The notes beneath the pieces were generated by a model. It made no database searches, had not been told where the DNA came from, and saw nothing but the letters and a program-made list of their open reading frames with translations. A stretch of DNA of 7,908 nt from Flavobacteriales bacterium (GTDB lineage Bacteria; Bacteroidota; Bacteroidia; Flavobacteriales; Flavobacteriaceae): NCBI GenBank assembly GCA_026983815.1, contig JALSTJ010000379.1, positions 1-7,908 of the forward strand, given 5' to 3'. A program made the position numbers and the translations under genes. Positions 5,751-7,908 of this stretch are shown here, piece after piece (the stretch's first letter is position 1; each line of letters begins with the position of its first letter).

Positions 5751-7908
5751 ATGAATGCTAAAACAAAACAAATAGATCAAAAATTAGATTTTGAAACTTT
5801 CAAGAAAAAAGTTATAGATGATTACCGGCTAGCTTATTTAAGCCGCCAAATGAGTTTGGACGGAAGAAAAGAAGTTTTATCGGGGAAAGGAAGTTTTGGT
5901 ATTTTCGGCGATGGAAAAGAATTGCCACAAATTGCTTGGGCTCATGTGTTTAAAGGTGGAGATTTTCGGTCGGGGTATTATAGAGACCAAACATTTATGA
6001 TGGCAATTGGTCAATTAACCCCTAAACAATTTTTTGCAGCGCTTTACGGACATGCCGATTTGGAAAAAGAACCTTCGTCCGCAGGACGTCAAATGAACAA
6101 TCATTTTTCTACACCTCTATTGGACAAAAACGGTGAATGGCTAAATCTAACCGAAAGAAAAAACAGTGCTTCCGATATTTCACCTACCGCCGGACAGATG
6201 CCCCGTTTATTAGGTTTGGCACAAGCTTCCAAAGTATATAGAAACCTCAAAGAAAAACCTGAAAATGCTGAAAAATTTTCTATCAATGGAAATGAAATTG
6301 CATGGGGAACTATTGGCAATGCCAGTACTTCCGAAGGACATTTTTGGGAAACTATAAATGCTGCCGGCGTGATGCAAGTTCCTTTGGTAATGAGTGTTTG
6401 GGATGACGATTACGGAATTTCCGTTCATTCAAAATACCAAACAACCAAGGAAAGTATTTCCGAAATAATGAAAGGTTTTCAACGGGAGGCAGGAAAACCC
6501 GGATTTGAAATTTTTCAAGTAAAAGCTTGGGATTATCCGGCACTTATTGAAACTTATGAAAAAGCGGAAAAAATTGCACGGGAAGAACATGTTCCGGTAT
6601 TAATACATGTAACCGAATGCACGCAACCTACCGGACATTCAACTTCGGGATCTCATGAACGTTATAAATCCAAAGAACGATTGGAATGGGAAAAAGAATT
6701 TGACGGCATCAAAAAAATGAGAGAATGGATACTGGAAAATAATCTTGCCGATAAAAAAACTTTGGATATCATAGAAAAAGAAGTAAAAGAAGAAGTAAAA
6801 AAAGCAAGAAAAGAAGCTTGGACAGAATACACAGCACCAATGAAGCAAGAGAAGTTGGAGCTTATTACGCTATTGGATAAAGCTCTTGCAAAAAGCACCA
6901 ACAAAAATTTTATCCTAAAATTACGTAATCATCTGGCACAAAACAAAGAGCCCAAACGTGCCGATATAATGGAAATTGCTCGTAAATCTTTAAGATATTT
7001 GAGAAATGAAAATTTTGAGGAGAAAAAAGCTTTGTCCAATTGGTTAAAAGAATATTATAAAAAAATATTACCCAAATACGATGATTATTTATTCGGTAAA
7101 AGTAACAAACGAGCTATCGATATCAAAGAAATAAAACCCGTTTATGATGAAAATTCACCGATGATTGACGGGAGAATTATTTTAAGAGATAATTTTGAAA
7201 AACTTTTTGAAAAGTATCCCGAGCTTATAGCTTTTGGAGAAGATACCGGCAAAATTGGCGATGTCAATCAAGGTTTGGAAGGAATGCAAGCCAAATTCGG
7301 AGAAATCAGAGTTTCCGATACAGGTATTAGAGAAAATACTATCGTAGGACAAGGAATCGGGTTAGCCATGAGAGGTTTGAGACCTATTGCCGAAATTCAA
7401 TATTTGGATTATATTTTATATGGCGTTCAAACCCTGAGCGATGATTTGGCTACTTTACATTATAGAAGTTACGGACAACAAAAAGCTCCTGCCATCATCA
7501 GAACCCGCGGACATCGTTTGGAAGGAATATGGCACTCCGGGTCGCCTATGGGAGCACTTCTGCACTTGCTAAGAGGAATAAATATTTTAGTCCCCAGAAA
7601 TCTTACGCAAGCGGCGGGTTTTTACAATACTATTATGGAAAGCGACGAACCCGCTTTAATAGTAGAACCTTTAAACGGATATCGATTAAAAGAAAAAATG
7701 CCAAAAAATTTAGGAAAATTCAGAGTGCCTGTCGGAAAAATAGAAGTATTAAAAGAAGGTAAAGATATTACTCTGATATCTTACGGTTCTACTTTGCGTC
7801 TGGTTGAAAAAGCAGCCAAAGAACTTTTGGAAGTCGGTATAGATACCGAAGTTATAGATGTGCAATCCTTATTGCCTTTTGATATCAATCATGATATTTT
7901 AAAAAGCG
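5751..7908 (+). CDS. fused 2-oxoacid dehydrogenase E1 alpha/beta subunit (runs off right edge)
   Basis: E1 decarboxylates a 2-oxoacid with thiamine diphosphate (ThDP) and passes the acyl group to the lipoyl arm of E2. An uninterrupted frame of 719 codons reaches the edge. Alpha half (about 15-310): GYYRDQ (75-80), SPTAGQMP (144-151), the ThDP-metal segment G189-N190...D219-Y221, and GHSTSGSHERY (295-305). A charged, probably helical linker of about 160 residues follows. Beta half (from about 475): AFGEDTG (494-500), IRENTIVGQG with E528 as the ThDP-activating Glu, and HSGSP with H595 as the conserved His. The beta half is typical, while the alpha metal motif is altered (see findings). I know this long fused form, about 800 residues, from Flavobacteriia, where it is often named branched-chain (2-oxoisovalerate) dehydrogenase. 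The substrate cannot be fixed here. The ATG at 5751 follows a -7 box. The last ~80 residues are missing. Confidence 0.9.
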   Translation, partial: MNAKTKQIDQKLDFETFKKKVIDDYRLAYLSRQMSLDGRKEVLSGKGSFGIFGDGKELPQIAWAHVFKGGDFRSGYYRDQTFMMAIGQLTPKQFFAALYGHADLEKEPSSAGRQMNNHFSTPLLDKNGEWLNLTERKNSASDISPTAGQMPRLLGLAQASKVYRNLKEKPENAEKFSINGNEIAWGTIGNASTSEGHFWETINAAGVMQVPLVMSVWDDDYGISVHSKYQTTKESISEIMKGFQREAGKPGFEIFQVKAWDYPALIETYEKAEKIAREEHVPVLIHVTECTQPTGHSTSGSHERYKSKERLEWEKEFDGIKKMREWILENNLADKKTLDIIEKEVKEEVKKARKEAWTEYTAPMKQEKLELITLLDKALAKSTNKNFILKLRNHLAQNKEPKRADIMEIARKSLRYLRNENFEEKKALSNWLKEYYKKILPKYDDYLFGKSNKRAIDIKEIKPVYDENSPMIDGRIILRDNFEKLFEKYPELIAFGEDTGKIGDVNQGLEGMQAKFGEIRVSDTGIRENTIVGQGIGLAMRGLRPIAEIQYLDYILYGVQTLSDDLATLHYRSYGQQKAPAIIRTRGHRLEGIWHSGSPMGALLHLLRGINILVPRNLTQAAGFYNTIMESDEPALIVEPLNGYRLKEKMPKNLGKFRVPVGKIEVLKEGKDITLISYGSTLRLVEKAAKELLEVGIDTEVIDVQSLLPFDINHDILKS

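Noticed and set aside
6101..6904. Several overlapping minus-strand frames
   Set aside because: All are opposite the conserved E1 alpha region and linker and show no start context or motifs.
7529..7762. Plus-strand frame rich in Arg and Lys
   Set aside because: It is the E1 beta region read out of frame; the E1 frame carries the conserved HSGSP and following strands.

Overview
The window looks like a chromosomal housekeeping stretch from a low-GC member of the Bacteroidota, most likely a flavobacterium-like organism. Four things point there: promoter boxes of the Bacteroidota type (TAnnTTTG), genes with no clear Shine-Dalgarno sequence, a tmRNA tag of the GENN-ALAA type, and a very long fused E1 alpha/beta 2-oxoacid dehydrogenase of the kind I know from Flavobacteriia. 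Species cannot be told from the sequence. I see no mobile elements, CRISPR arrays or phage genes.

Layout. On the minus strand, 1-1015 holds a two-gene unit: a small lipoprotein with a TonB-C-like end, followed after 4 bases by the N-terminal third of NAD-dependent DNA ligase (ligA, running off the left edge). Divergent from it is ribF (1097-2038), the bifunctional FMN/FAD-forming enzyme, apparently starting at TTG. Then comes ssrA (tmRNA, 2093-2490) as a free-standing unit with its own promoter and a strong intrinsic terminator at 2503-2528. Its tag reads GENNFALAA, and at least three pseudoknots can be paired by eye. Next is a likely two-gene unit: gcvT (2629-3714), the glycine-cleavage T-protein, and, 7 bases on, a five-TM LtaS-like sulfatase-fold protein (3722-5656). 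The last gene (5751 to the right edge) is the fused E1 alpha/beta subunit, with its own TAnnTTTG box and at least 719 residues.

How the genes relate. They are mostly independent housekeeping functions: replication/repair (ligA), flavin cofactors (ribF), ribosome rescue (ssrA), one-carbon/glycine metabolism (gcvT), envelope modification (LtaS-like) and oxidative 2-oxoacid decarboxylation (E1). FAD from RibF and the lipoyl-dependent reactions of the glycine cleavage system and the 2-oxoacid dehydrogenase complex link some of them through the shared E3/L-protein, but nothing in the layout shows coordinated control.

I found no convincing new multi-gene system. The most interesting details are an apparent acid/amide swap of the two thiamine-diphosphate metal ligands in the E1 alpha half (N190 and D219), an LtaS-type enzyme with Ser where the LtaS nucleophile is Thr, in a lineage without classical lipoteichoic acid, and a TonB-C-like fold on a short lipoprotein with no obvious membrane anchor or energy-coupling partner.
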